Assembly: GCF_052857255.1 (NCBI RefSeq)
Contig: NW_027526500.1
Coordinates: 744,001 to 808,000 of the forward strand
Length of the DNA stretch: 64,000 nt
Origin: Amblyomma americanum
Taxonomy: Eukaryota > Arthropoda > Arachnida > Ixodida > Ixodidae
Direction: 5' to 3'
Shown here in pieces: positions 1-12,900 of the stretch (position 1 is the first letter of the stretch; every line of letters starts with the position of its first letter). Under the pieces are notes generated by a model that saw only the letters and a program-made list of their open reading frames with translations, was not told the DNA's origin and did no database searches. Position numbers and translations under genes: made by a program.

Positions 1-130
1 TGTTTCGTTGTATTAAGCACGAATACATGCTTTTCGCGCAGTTATAAGAGAAAAAGTTTTGACGAGTATCACGTGGAACACTTGTAATACCGATGTGTTG
101 TGATTTAGCTCGTTTCGGTCTAAAACAGCT
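1..130. repeat. Example satellite monomer (130-bp form)
   Basis: This is the first complete unit in the window and serves as phase reference. It contains an aagca...tgctt short inverted repeat (here with a c variant, aagcacgaatacatgctt), gttataagag, an A-rich run, the CACGTG palindrome in the variable block, cttgtaatacc, the gtgttgtgattt version of the class-defining site, and ctcgtttcggtc. The unit junction reads aaacagcttgttt, a 13-nt dyad (aaaca, gct, tgttt). Units with gagtatcacgtggaacac are 130 bp. Units with gagtatcacgtggatac or gcgtatcagaggaacac are 129 bp. Units with gcgtatcagagacac are about 127 bp. Confidence 0.9.
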
Positions 131-3100
131 TGTTTCGCTGTATTAAGCAAGAATACATGCTTTTCGCGCAGTTATAAGAGAAAAAGTTTTGACGAGTATC
201 ACGTGGAACACTTGTAGTACCGATGTGTTGTGATTTAGCTCGTTTCGGTCTAAAACAGCTTGTTTCGCTGTATTAAGCAAGATTACATGCTTTTCGCGCA
301 GTTATAAGAGAAAAAGTTTTGACGAGTATCACGTGGAACACTTGTAGTACCGATGTGTTGTGATTTAGCTCGTTTCGGTCTAAAACAGCTTGTTTCGCTG
401 TATTAAGCAAGATTACATGCTTTTCGCGCAGTTAAAAGAGAAAAAGTTTTGACGAGTATCACGTGGATACTTGTAAAACCGATGTGTTCAGATTTAGCTC
501 GTTTCGGTCTAAAACAGCTTGTTTCGTTGTATTAAGCAAGAATACATGCTTTTCGCGCAGTTATAAGAGATAAAGTTTTGACGCGTATTAGAGACACTTG
601 TAAAACCGATGTGTTGTGATTTAGCTCGTTTCGGTCTAAAACAGCTTGTTTCGTTGTATTAAGCAAGAATACATGCTTTTCGCGCAGTTATAAAAGAAAA
701 AGTTTTGACGAGTATCACGTGGATACTTGTAAAACCGATGTGTTCAGATTTAGCTCGTTTCGGTCTAAAACAGCTTGTTTCGTTGTATTAAGCACGAATA
801 CATGCTTTTCGCCTGTTAAAAGAGAAAAAGTTTTGACGAGTATCACGTGGAACACTTGTAATACCGATGTTTTGTGATTTAGCTTGTTTCGGTCTAAAAC
901 AGCTTGTTTCGCTGTATTAAGCAAGAATACATGCTTTTCGCGCCGTTATAAGAGAAAAAGTTTTGACGCGTATCAGAGGAACACTTGTAAAACCGATGTG
1001 TTGTGATTTAGCTCATTTCGGTCTAAAACAGCTTGTTTCGCTGTATTAAGCAAGAATACATGCTTTTCGCGCAGTTATAAGAGAAAAATTTTGACGCGTA
1101 TCAGAGGAACACTTGTAAAACCGATGTGTTGTGATTTAGCTCGTTTCGGTCTAAAACAACTTGTTTCGCTGTATTAAGCAAGAATACATGCTTTTCGCGC
1201 AGTTATAAGAGAAAAAGTTTTGACGCGTATCAGAGGAACACTTGTAAAACCGATGTGTTGTGATTTAGCTCGTTTCGGTCTAAAACAGCTTGTTTCGCTG
1301 TATTAAGCAAGAATACATGCTTTTCGCGCAGTTATAAGAGAAAAAGTTTTGACGCGTATCAGAGGAGCACTTGTAAAACCGATGTGTTCAGATTTAGCTC
1401 GTTTCGGTCTAAAACAGCTTGTTTCTTTGTATTAAGCACGAATACATGCTTTACGCGCAGTTATAGAAGAAAAAGTTTTGACGCGTATCAGAGACACTTG
1501 TAAAACCGATGTGTTGTGATTTAGCTCGTTTCGGTCTAAAACAGCTTGTTTCGTTGTATTAAGCAAGAATACATGCTTTTCGCGCGGTTATAAGAGAAAA
1601 AGTTGACGAGTATCACGTGGATACTTGTAAAACCGATGTGTTCAGATTTAGCTCGTTTCGGTCTAAAACAGCTTGTTTCGTTGTATTAAGCACGAATACA
1701 TGCTTTTCGCGCAGTTATAAGAGAAAAAGTTTTGACGAGTATCACGTGGAACACTTGTAATACCGATGTGTTGTGATTTAGCTCGTTTCGGTTTAGAACA
1801 GCTTGTTTCGCTGTATTAAGCAAGAATACATGCTTTTCGCGCAGTTATAAGAGAAAAAGTTTTGACGCGTATCAGAGGAACACTTGTAAAACCAATGTGT
1901 TCAGATTTAGCTCGTTTCGGTCTGAAACAGCTTGTTTCGTTGTATTAAGCACGAATACATGCATTTCGCGCAGTTATAAGAGAAAAAGTTTAGACGCGTA
2001 TCAGAGGAACACTTGTAAAACCGATGTGTTATGATTTAGCTCGATTCGGTCTAAAACAGCTTGTTTCGTTGTATTAAGCAAGAATACATGCTTTTCGCGC
2101 AGTTATAAGAGAGAAAGTTTTGACGAGTATCACGTGGATACTTGTATAACCGATGTGTTCAGATTTAGCTCGTTTTGGTCTAAAACAGCTTGTTTCGTTG
2201 TATTAAGCAAGAATACATGCTTTACGCGCAGTTATAGAAGAAAAAGTTTTGACGCGTATCAGAGAGACACTTGTAAAACCGATGTGTTGTGATTTAGCTC
2301 GTTTCGGTCTAAAACAGCTTGTTTCGTTGTATTAGGCAAGAATACATGCTTTTCGCGCAGTTATAAGAGAAAAAGTTTTGAGTAATACGTGGATACTTGT
2401 AAAACCGAAGTGTTCAGATTTAGCTCGTTTCGGTCTAAAACAGCTTGTTTCGTTGTATTAAGCACGAATACATGCTTTTCGCGCAGTTATAAGAGAAAAC
2501 GTTTTGACGAGCATCACGTGGAACACTTGTAATACCGATGTGTTGTGATTTAGCTCGTTTCGGTCTAAAGCAGCTTGTTTCGCTGTATTAAGCAAGAATA
2601 CATGCTTTTCGCGCAGTTATAAGAGAAAAAGTTTTGACGCGTATCAGAGGAACACTTGTAAAACCGATGTGTTGTGATTTAGCTCATTTCGGTCTAAAAC
2701 AGCTTGTTTCGTTGTATTAAGCAAGAATACATGCTTTTCGTGCAGTTATAAGAGAAAAAGTTTTGACGCGTGTCACAGGGACACTTGTAAAACCGATGTG
2801 TTCAGATTTAGCTCGTTTCGGTCTAAAACAGCTTGTTTCGTTGCATTAAGCACGAATACATGCTTTTCGCGCAGTTATAAGAGAAAAAGTTTTGACGAGT
2901 ATCAGAGGAACACTTGTAAAACCGATGTGTTCAGATTTACCTCTTTTCGGACTAAAAGAGCTTGCTTCGTTGTATTAAGCACGAATACATGCTTTTCGCG
3001 CAGTTATAAGGGAAAAAGTTTTGACGCGTATCACATGGACACTTCGAAATCCGATGTGTTCAGATTTAGCTCGTTTTGGTCTAAAACAGCTTGTTTCGTT

Positions 3101-3252
3101 GTATTAAGCACGAATACATGCTTTTCGTGCAGTTATAAGAGAAAAAGTTTTGACGCGTATCAGAGGAACACTTGTAAAACCGATGTGTTGTGATTTAGCT
3201 CGTTTCGGTCTAAAACAGCTTGTTTCGCTGTATTAAGCAGAAATACATGCTT

Positions 3253-3305
3253 TTCGCGCAGTGATAAGAGAAAAAGCTTTAAAGGCGTGTCACAGGGACA
3301 CTTGT
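3253..3305. repeat. Signature monomer segment (gtgataag ... gctttaaagg), first of 15
   Basis: A distinctive monomer carries gcagtgataag and aaaaagctttaaaggcg, with a HindIII-type AAGCTT site, in place of gcagttataag and aaaaagttttgacg. It is always followed by a monomer with ttggactaagc in the window. The gctttaaagg motif starts at 3276, 4957, 8056, 9608, 13859, 18624, 23389, 30482, 35897, 39381, 42730, 47628, 51112 and 61293; a 1-base-deleted form is at 56396. It recurs in both the left and right HOR families and is a good single-copy-per-HOR landmark. Confidence 0.85.
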
Positions 3306-5290
3306 AAAACCGATGTGTTCAGATTTACCTCGTTTCGGTCTAAAACAGCTTGTTTCGTTGGACTAAGCACGAATACATGCTTTTCGCGCAGCTATAAGAG
3401 AAAAAAGAGTTGACGCGTATCAGAGGAACACTTGTAAAACCGATGTGTTGTGATTTAGCTCGTTTCGGTCTAAAACAGCTTGTTTCGCTGTATTAAGCAA
3501 GAATACATGCTTTTCGCGCAGTTATAAGAGAAAAAGTTTTGACGCGTATTAGAGAGACACTTGTAAAACCGATGTGTTGTGATTTAGCTCTTTTCGGTCT
3601 AAAACAGCTTGTTTCGTTGTATTAAGCAAGAATACATGCTTTTCGCGCAGTTATAAGAGAAAAAGTTTTGACGAGTATCACGTGGATACTTGTAAAACCG
3701 ATGTGTTCAGATTTAGCTCGTTTCGGTCTAAAACAGCTTGTTTCGTTGTATTAAGCACGAATACATGCTTTTCGCGCAGTTTTAACAGAAAAAGTTTTGA
3801 CGAGTATCACGTGGAACACTTGTAATACCGATGTGTTGTGATTTAGCTCGTTTCGGTCTAAGACAGCTTGTTTCGCTGTATTAAGCAAGAATACATGCCT
3901 TTCGCGCAGTTATAAGAGAAAAAGTTTTGACGAGTATCACGTGGAACACTTGTAGTACCGATGTGTTGTGATTTAGCTCTTTTCGGTCTAAAACAACTTG
4001 ATTCGCTGTATTAAGCAAGAATACATGCTTTTCGCGCAGTTATAAGAGAAAAAGTTTAGACGCGTATCAGAGGAACACTTGTAAAACCGATGTGTTGTGA
4101 TTTAGCTCGTTTCGGTGTAAAACAGCTTGTTTCGTAGTATTAAGCAAGAATACATGCTTTTCGCGCAGTTATAAGAGAAAAAGTTTTGACGCGTATTAGA
4201 GGAACACTTGTAAAACCTTTGTGTTGTGATTTAGCTCGTTTCGGTCTAAAACAGCTTGTTTCGCTGTATTAAGCAAGAATACATGCTTTTCGCGCAGTTA
4301 TAAGAGAAAAAGTTTTGACGCGTGTCACAGGGAAACTTGTAAAACCGATGTGTTCAGATTTAGCTCGTTTCGGTCTAAAACAACTTGTTTCGTTGTATTA
4401 AGCACGAATACATGCTTTACGCGCAGTTATAGAAGAAAAAGTTTTGACGCGTATCAGAGAGACACTTGTAAAACCGATGTGTTGTGATTTAGCTCGTTTC
4501 GGTCTAAAACAGCTTGTTTCGTTGTATTAAGCAAGAATACATGCTTTTCGCGCAGTTATAAGAGAAAAAGTTTTGACGAGTATCACGTGGATACTTGTAA
4601 AACCGAAGTGTTCAGATTTAGCTCGTTTCGGTCTAAAACAGCTTGTTTCGTTGTATTAAGCACGAATACATGCTTTTCGCGCAGTTATAAGAGAAAAAGT
4701 TTTGACGCGTATCAGAGGAACACTTGTAAAACCGATGTGTTGTGATTTAGCTCGTTTCGGTCTAAAACAGCTTGTTTCGCTTTATTAAGCACGAATACAT
4801 GCTTTTCGCGCAGTTATAAGAGAAAAAGTTTAGACGCGTATCAGAGGAACAATTGTAAAACCGATGTGTTGTGATTTAGCTCGTTTCGGTCTAAAACAGC
4901 TTGTTTCGCTGTATTAAGCAGAAATACATGCTTTTCGCGCAGTGATAAGAGAAAAAGCTTTAAAGGCGTGTCACAGGGACACTTGTAAAACCGATGTGTT
5001 CAGATTTACCTCGTTTCGGTCTAAAACAGCTTTTTTCGTTGGACTAAGCACGAATACATGCTTTCCGCGCAGCTATAAGAGAAAAAAGAGTTGACGCGTA
5101 TCAGAGGAACACTTGTAAAACCGATGTGTTGTGATTTAACTCGTTTTGGTCTAAAACAGCTTGTTTCGCTGTATTAAGCAAGAATACATGCTTTTCGCGC
5201 AGTTATAAGAGAAAAAGTTTTGACGCGTATTAGAGAGACACTTGTAAAACCGATGTGTTGTGATTTAGCTCGTTTCGGTCTAAAACAGCT

Positions 5291-8200
5291 TGTTTCGTTG
5301 TATTAAGCACGAATACATGCTTTTCGCGCAGTTATAAGAGAAAAAGTTTTGACGAGTATCACGTGGAACACTTGTAATACCGATGTGTTGTGATTTAGCT
5401 CGTTTCGGTCTAAAACAGCTTGTTTCGCTGTATTAAGCAAGAATACATGCTTTTCGCGCAGTTATAAGAGAAAAAGTTTTGACGAGTATCACGTGGAACA
5501 CTTGTAGTACCGATGTGTTGTGATTTAGCTCGTTTCGGTCTAAAACAGCTTGTTTCGCTGTATTAAGCAAGATTACATGCTTTTCGCGCAGTTAAAAGAG
5601 AAAAAGTTTTGACGAGTATCACGTGGATACTTGTAAAACCGATGTGTTCAGATTTAGCTCGTTTCGGTCTAAAACAGCTTGTTTCGTTGTATTAAGCAAG
5701 AATACATGCTTTTCGCGCAGTTATAAGAGATAAAGTTTTGACGCGTATTAGAGACACTTGTAAAACCGATGTGTTGTGATTTAGCTCGTTTCGGTCTAAA
5801 ACAGCTTGTTTCGTTGTATTAAGCAAGAATACATGCTTTTCGCGCAGTTATAAAAGAAAAAGTTTTGACGAGTATCACGTGGATACTTGTGAAACCGATG
5901 TGTTCAGATTTAGCTCGTTTCGGTCTAAAACAGCTTGTTTCGTTGTATTAAGCACGAATACATGCTTTTCGCCTGTTAAAAGAGAAAAAGTTTTGACGAG
6001 TATCACGTGGAACACTTGTAATACCGATGTTTTGTGATTTAGCTCGTTTCGGTCTAAAACAGCTTGTTTCGCTGTATTAAGCAAGAATACATGCTTTTCG
6101 CGCCGTTATAAGAGAAAAAGTTTTGACGCGTATCAGAGGAACACTTGTAAAACCGATGTGTTGTGATTTAGCTCATTTCGGTCTAAAACAGCTTGTTTCG
6201 CTGTATTAAGCAAGAATACATGCTTTTCGCGCAGTTAAAAGAGAAAAAGTTTTGACGAGTATCACGTGGAACACTTGTAATACCGTTGTGTTGTGATTTA
6301 GCTCGTTTCGGTCTAAAACAGCTTGTTTCGCTGTATTAAGCACGAATACATGCTTTTCGCGCAGTTAAAAGAGAAAAAGTTTTGACGAGTATCACGTGGA
6401 ACACTTGTAAAACCGATGTGTTCAGATTTAGCTCGTTTCGGTCTAAAACAGCTTGTTTCGTTGTATTAAGCACGAATACATGCTTTTCGCGCAGTTATAA
6501 GAGAAAAAGTTTTGACGAGTATCACGTGGAACACTTGTAATACCGATGTGTTGTGATTTAGCTCGTTTCGGTTTAAAACAGCTTGTTTCGCTGTATTAAG
6601 CAAGAATACATGCTTTTCGCGCAGTTATAAGAGAAAAAGTTTTGACGCGTATCAGAGGAACACTTGTAAAACCAATGTGTTCAGATTTAGCTCGTTTCGG
6701 TCTGAAACAGCTTGTTTCGTTGTATTAAGCACGAATACATGCATTTCGCGCAGTTATAAGAGAAAAAGTTTAGACGCGTATCAGAGGAACACTTGTAAAA
6801 CCGATGTGTTATGATTTAGCTCGATTCGGTCTAAAACAGCTTGTTTCGTTGTATTAAGCAAGAATACATGCTTTTCGCGCAGTTATAAGAGAGAAAGTTT
6901 TGACGAGTATCACGTGGATACTTGTATAACCGATGTGTTCAGATTTAGCTCGTTTTGGTCTAAAACAGCTTGTTTCGTTGTATTAAGCAAGAATACATGC
7001 TTTACGCGCAGTTATAGAAGAAAAAGTTTTGACGCGTATCAGAGAGACACTTGTAAAACCGATGTGTTGTGATTTAGCTCGTTTCGGTCTAAAACAGCTT
7101 GTTTCGTTGTATTAGGCAAGAATACATGCTTTTCGCGCAGTTATAAGAGAAAAAGTTTTGAGTATTACGTGGATACTTGTAAAACCGAAGTGTTCAGATT
7201 TAGCTCGTTTCGGTCTAAAACAGCTTGTTTCGTTGTATTAAGCACGAATACATGCTTTTCGCGCAGTTATAAGAGAAAACGTTTTGACGAGCATCACGTG
7301 GAACACTTGTAATACCGATGTGTTGTGATTTAGCTCGTTTCGGTCTAAAGCAGCTTGTTTCGCTGTATTAAGCAAGAATACATGCTTTTCGCGCAGTTAT
7401 AAGAGAAAAAGTTTTGACGCGTATCAGAGGAACACTTGTAAAACCGATGTGTTGTGATTTAGCTCATTTCGGTCTAAAACAGCTTGTTTCGTTGTATTAA
7501 GCAAGAATACATGCTTTTCGTGCAGTTATAAGAGAAAAAGTTTTGACGCGTGTCACAGGGACACTTGTAAAACCGATGTGTTCAGATTTAGCTCGTTTCG
7601 GTCTAAAACAGCTTGTTTCGTTGCATTAAGCACGAATACATGCTTTTCGCGCAGTTATAGGAGAAAAAGTTTTGACGAGTATCAGAGGAACACTTGTAAA
7701 ACCGATGTGTTCAGATTTACCTCTTTTCGGACTAAAAGAGCTTGTTTCGTTGTATTAAGCACGAATACATGCTTTTCGCGCAGTTATAAGGGAAAAAGTT
7801 TTGACGCGTATCACATGGACACTTCGAAAACCGATGTGTTCAGATTTAGCTCGTTTTGGTCTAAAACAGCTTGTTTCGTTGTATTAAGCACGAATACATG
7901 CTTTTCGTGCAGTTATAAGAGAAAAAGTTTTGACGCGTATCAGAGGAACACTTGTAAAACCGATGTGTTGTGATTTAGCTCGTTTCGGTCTAAAACAGCT
8001 TGTTTCGCTGTATTAAGCAGAAATACATGCTTTTCGCGCAGTGATAAGAGAAAAAGCTTTAAAGGCGTGTCACAGGGACACTTGTAAAACCGATGTGTTC
8101 AGATTTACCTCGTTTCGGTCTAAAACAGCTTGTTTCGTTGGACTAAGCACGAATACATGCTTTTCGCGCAGCTATAAGAGAAAAAAGAGTTGACGCGTAT

Positions 8201-9941
8201 CAGAGGAACACTTGTAAAACCGATGTGTTGTGATTTAGCTCGTTTCGGTCTAAAACAGCTTGTTTCGCTGTATTAAGCAAGAATACATGCTTTTCGCGCA
8301 GTTATAAGAGAAAAAGTTTTGACGCGTATTAGAGAGACACTTGTAAAACCGATGTGTTGTGATTTAGCTCTTTTCGGTCTAAAACAGCTTGTTTCGTTGT
8401 ATTAAGCAAGAATACATGCTTTTCGCGCAGTTATAAGAGAAAAAGTTTTGACGAGTATCACGTGGATACTTGTAAAACCGATGTGTTCAGATTTAGCTCG
8501 TTTCGGTCTAAAACAGCTTGTTTCGTTGTATTAAGCACGAATACATGCTTTTCGCGCAGTTTTAACAGAAAAAGTTTTGACGAGTATCACGTGGAACACT
8601 TGTAATACCGATGTGTTGTGATTTAGCTCGTTTCGGTCTAAGACAGCTTGTTTCGCTGTATTAAGCAAGAATACATGCCTTTCGCGCAGTTATAAGAGAA
8701 AAAGTTTTGACGAGTATCACGTGGAACACTTGTAGTACCGATGTGTTGTGATTTAGCTCTTTTCGGTCTAAAACAACTTGATTCGCTGTATTAAGCAAGA
8801 ATACATGCTTTTCGCGCAGTTATAAGAGAAAAAGTTTAGACGCGTATCAGAGGAACACTTGTAAAACCGATGTGTTGTGATTTAGCTCGTTTCGGTGTAA
8901 AACAGCTTGTTTCGTAGTATTAAGCAAGAATACATGCTTTTCGCGCAGTTATAAGAGAAAAAGTTTTGACGCGTATTAGAGGAACACTTGTAAAACCTTT
9001 GTGTTGTGATTTAGCTCGTTTCGGTCTAAAACAGCTTGTTTCGCTGTATTAAGCAAGAATACATGCTTTTCGCGCAGTTATAAGAGAAAAAGTTTTGACG
9101 CGTGTCACAGGGAAACTTGTAAAACCGATGTGTTCAGATTTAGCTCGTTTCGGTCTAAAACAACTTGTTTCGTTGTATTAAGCACGAATACATGCTTTAC
9201 GCGCAGTTATAGAAGAAAAAGTTTTGACGCGTATCAGAGAGACACTTGTAAAACCGATGTGTTGTGATTTAGCTCGTTTCGGTCTAAAACAGCTTGTTTC
9301 GTTGTATTAAGCAAGAATACATGCTTTTCGCGCAGTTATAAGAGAAAAAGTTTTGACGAGTATCACGTGGATACTTGTAAAACCGAAGTGTTCAGATTTA
9401 GCTCGTTTCGGTCTAAAACAGCTTGTTTCGTTGTATTAAGCACGAATACATGCTTTTCGCGCAGTTATAAGAGAAAAAGTTTTGACGCGTATCAGAGGAA
9501 CACTTGTAAAACCGATGTGTTGTGATTTAGCTCGTTTCGGTCTAAAACAGCTTGTTTCGCTGTATTAAGCAGAAATACATGCTTTTCGCGCAGTGATAAG
9601 AGAAAAAGCTTTAAAGGCGTGTCACAGGGACACTTGTAAAACCGATGTGTTCAGATTTACCTCGTTTCGGTCTAAAACAGCTTTTTTCGTTGGACTAAGC
9701 ACGAATACATGCTTTCCGCGCAGCTATAAGAGAAAAAAGAGTTGACGCGTATCAGAGGAACACTTGTAAAACCGATGTGTTGTGATTTAACTCGTTTTGG
9801 TCTAAAACAGCTTGTTTCGCTGTATTAAGCAAGAATACATGCTTTTCGCGCAGTTATAAGAGAAAAAGTTTTGACGCGTATTAGAGAGACACTTGTAAAA
9901 CCGATGTGTTGTGATTTAGCTCGTTTCGGTCTAAAACAGCT
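5291..9941. repeat. Higher-order repeat copy 2 (left family)
   Basis: This copy starts with the same monomer order as position 1 and is 4,651 bp long (about 36 monomers). The spacing of matched landmarks from copy 1 steps from 5,290 to 5,160 to 4,780 to 4,651, so the difference is made of whole-monomer deletions rather than scattered indels. It lacks the gaggagcac monomer and neighbours present near 1.36 kb in copy 1. It carries two gctttaaagg signature monomers (8056 and 9608), as copy 1 does (3276 and 4957). Its later part (around 8.3-8.8 kb) is the closest match to the end of copy 5. Confidence 0.85.
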
Positions 9942-12900
9942 TGTTTCGTTGTATTAAGCACGAATACATGCTTTTCGCGCAGTTATAAGAGAAAAAGTTT
10001 TGACGAGTATCACGTGGAACACTTGTAATACCGATGTGTTGTGATTTAGCTCGTTTCGGTCTAAAACAGCTTGTTTCGCTGTATTAAGCAAGAATACATG
10101 CTTTTCGCGCAGTTATAAGAGAAAAAGTTTTGACGAGTATCACGTGGAACACTTGTAGTACCGATGTGTTGTGATTTAGCTCGTTTCGGTCTAAAACAGC
10201 TTGTTTCGCTGTATTAAGCAAGATTACATGCTTTTCGCGCAGTTAAAAGAGAAAAAGTTTTGACGAGTATCACGTGGATACTTGTAAAACCGATGTGTTC
10301 AGATTTAGCTCGTTTCGGTCTAAAACAGCTTGTTTCGTTGTATTAAGCAAGAATACATGCCTTTCGCGCAGTTATAAGAGATAAAGTTTTGACGCGTATT
10401 AGAGACACTTGTAAAACCGATGTGTTGTGATTTAGCTCGTTTCGGTCTAAAACAGCTTGTTTCGTTGTATTAAGCAAGAATACATGCTTTTCGCGCAGTT
10501 ATAAAAGAAAAAGTTTTGACGAGTATCACGTGGATACTTGTAAAACCGATGTGTTCAGATTTAGCTCGTTTCGGTCTAAAACAGCTTGTTTCGTTGTATT
10601 AAGCACGAATACATGCTTTTCGCCTGTTAAAAGAGAAAAAGTTTTGACGAGTATCACGTGGAACACTTGTAATACCGATGTTTTGTGATTTAGCTCGTTT
10701 CGGTCTAAAACAGCTTGTTTCGCTGTATTAAGCAAGAATACATGCTTTTCGCGCCGTTATAAGAGAAAAAGTTTTGACGCGTATCAGAGGAACACTTGTA
10801 AAACCGATGTGTTGTGATTTAGCTCATTTCGGTCTAAAACAGCTTGTTTCGCTGTATTAAGCAAGAATACATGCTTTTCGCGCAGTTATAAGAGAAAAAG
10901 TTTTGACGCGTATCAGAGGAACACTTGTAAAACCGATGTGTTGTGATTTAGCTCGTTTCGGTCTAAAACAACTTGTTTCGCTGTATTAAGCAAGAATACA
11001 TGCTTTTCGCGCAGTTATAAGAGAAAAAGTTTTGACGCGTATCAGAGGAACACTTGTAAAACCGATGTGTTGTGATTTAGCTCGTTTCGGTCTAAAACAG
11101 CTTGTTTCGCTGTATTAAGCAAGAATACATGCTTTTCGCGCAGTTATAAGAGAAAAAGTTTTGACGCGTATCAGAGGAGCACTTGTAAAACCGATGTGTT
11201 CAGATTTAGCTCGTTTCGGTCTAAAACAGCTTGTTTCTTTGTATTAAGCACGAATACATGCTTTACGCGCAGTTATAGAAGAAAAAGTTTTGACGCGTAT
11301 CAGAGACACTTGTAAAACCGATGTGTTGTGATTTAGCTCGTTTCGGTCTAAAACAGCTTGTTTCGTTGTATTAAGCAAGAATACATGCTTTTCGCGCGGT
11401 TATAAGAGAAAAAGTTGACGAGTATCACGTGGATACTTGTAAAACCGATGTGTTCAGATTTAGCTCGTTTCGGTCTAAAACAGCTTGTTTCGTTGTATTA
11501 AGCACGAATACATGCTTTTCGCGCAGTTATAAGAGAAAAAGTTTTGACGAGTATCACGTGGAACACTTGTAATACCGATGTGTTGTGATTTAGCTCGTTT
11601 CGGTTTAAAACAGCTTGTTTCGCTGTATTAAGCAAGAATACATGCTTTTCGCGCAGTTATAAGAGAAAAAGTTTTGACGCGTATCAGAGGAACACTTGTA
11701 AAACCAATGTGTTCAGATTTAGCTCGTTTCGGTCTGAAACAGCTTGTTTCGTTGTATTAAGCACGAATACATGCATTTCGCGCAGTTATAAGAGAAAAAG
11801 TTTAGACGCGTATCAGAGGAACACTTGTAAAACCGATGTGTTATGATTTAGCTCGATTCGGTCTAAAACAGCTTGTTTCGTTGTATTAAGCAAGAATACA
11901 TGCTTTTCGCGCAGTTATAAGAGAGAAAGTTTTGACGAGTATCACGTGGATACTTGTATAACCGATGTGTTCAGATTTAGCTCGTTTTGGTCTAAAACAG
12001 CTTGTTTCGTTGTATTAAGCAAGAATACATGCTTTACGCGCAGTTATAGAAGAAAAAGTTTTGACGCGTATCAGAGAGACACTTGTAAAACCGATGTGTT
12101 GTGATTTAGCTCGTTTCGGTCTAAAACAGCTTGTTTCGTTGTATTAGGCAAGAATACATGCTTTTCGCGCAGTTATAAGAGAAAAAGTTTTGAGTATTAC
12201 GTGGATACTTGTAAAACCGAAGTGTTCAGATTTAGCTCGTTTCGGTCTAAAACAGCTTGTTTCGTTGTATTAAGCACGAATACATGCTTTTCGCGCAGTT
12301 ATAAGAGAAAACGTTTTGACGAGCATCACGTGGAACACTTGTAATACCGATGTGTTGTGATTTAGCTCGTTTCGGTCTAAAGCAGCTTGTTTCGCTGTAT
12401 TAAGCAAGAATACATGCTTTTCGCGCAGTTATAAGAGAAAAAGTTTTGACGCGTATCAGAGGAGCACTTGTAAAACCGATGTGTTCAGATTTAGCTCGTT
12501 TCGGTCTAAAACAGCTTGTTTCTTTGTATTAAGCACGAATACATGCTTTACGCGCAGTTATAGAAGAAAAAGTTTTGACGCGTATCAGAGACACTTGTAA
12601 AACCGATGTGTTGTGATTTAGCTCGTTTCGGTCTAAAACAGCTTGTTTCGTTGTATTAAGCAAGAATACATGCTTTTCGCGCGGTTATAAGAGAAAAAGT
12701 TGACGAGTATCACGTGGATACTTGTAAAACCGATGTGTTCAGATTTAGCTCGTTTCGGTCTAAAACAGCTTGTTTCGTTGTATTAAGCACGAATACATGC
12801 TTTTCGCGCAGTTATAAGAGAAAAAGTTTTGACGAGTATCACGTGGAACACTTGTAATACCGATGTGTTGTGATTTAGCTCGTTTCGGTTTAAAACAGCT

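Larger units (their letters stand above)
1..5290. repeat. Higher-order repeat copy 1 (left family)
   Basis: This is the first of five successive higher-order units recognised by the same ordered series of variant monomers. The order includes gtagtacc, gattacatgc, gagataaag, cgcctgttaaaag, gaggagcac, gcggttataag, catgcatttcg, gttatgattt with ctcgattcgg, gaaaacg and the gctttaaagg signature monomer. It is the longest copy. Relative to copy 2 it has one extra 130-bp monomer at about 261-390, three extra monomers (380 bp) between about 1.1 and 1.8 kb, and one extra unit (129 bp) near 4.78-4.91 kb. These whole-unit differences are what unequal crossing-over in a satellite produces. The start may be truncated by the window edge. 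Confidence 0.85.

Noticed and set aside
715..924. 69-codon minus-strand frames recurring once per HOR (5875, 10526, 14777, 19542) and 68-codon relatives at 33978 and 45709
   Set aside because: Same explanation on the other strand: they translate one and a half satellite units. Conservation between copies equals DNA-level identity of the HOR, so it gives no evidence of coding selection.
2798..3193. 131-codon open frame (repeated at 7578, 18146 and 22911) with a Cys/Ser/Phe-rich 43-residue repeat
   Set aside because: The frame exists because three consecutive 129-bp cag-type units contain no stop. It starts and ends wherever a gtg-type unit (in-frame stop) or odd-length unit occurs. No promoter, signal or known domain is visible, and its recurrence simply follows the HOR. 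The same applies to the 78-118 codon frames in the right half.
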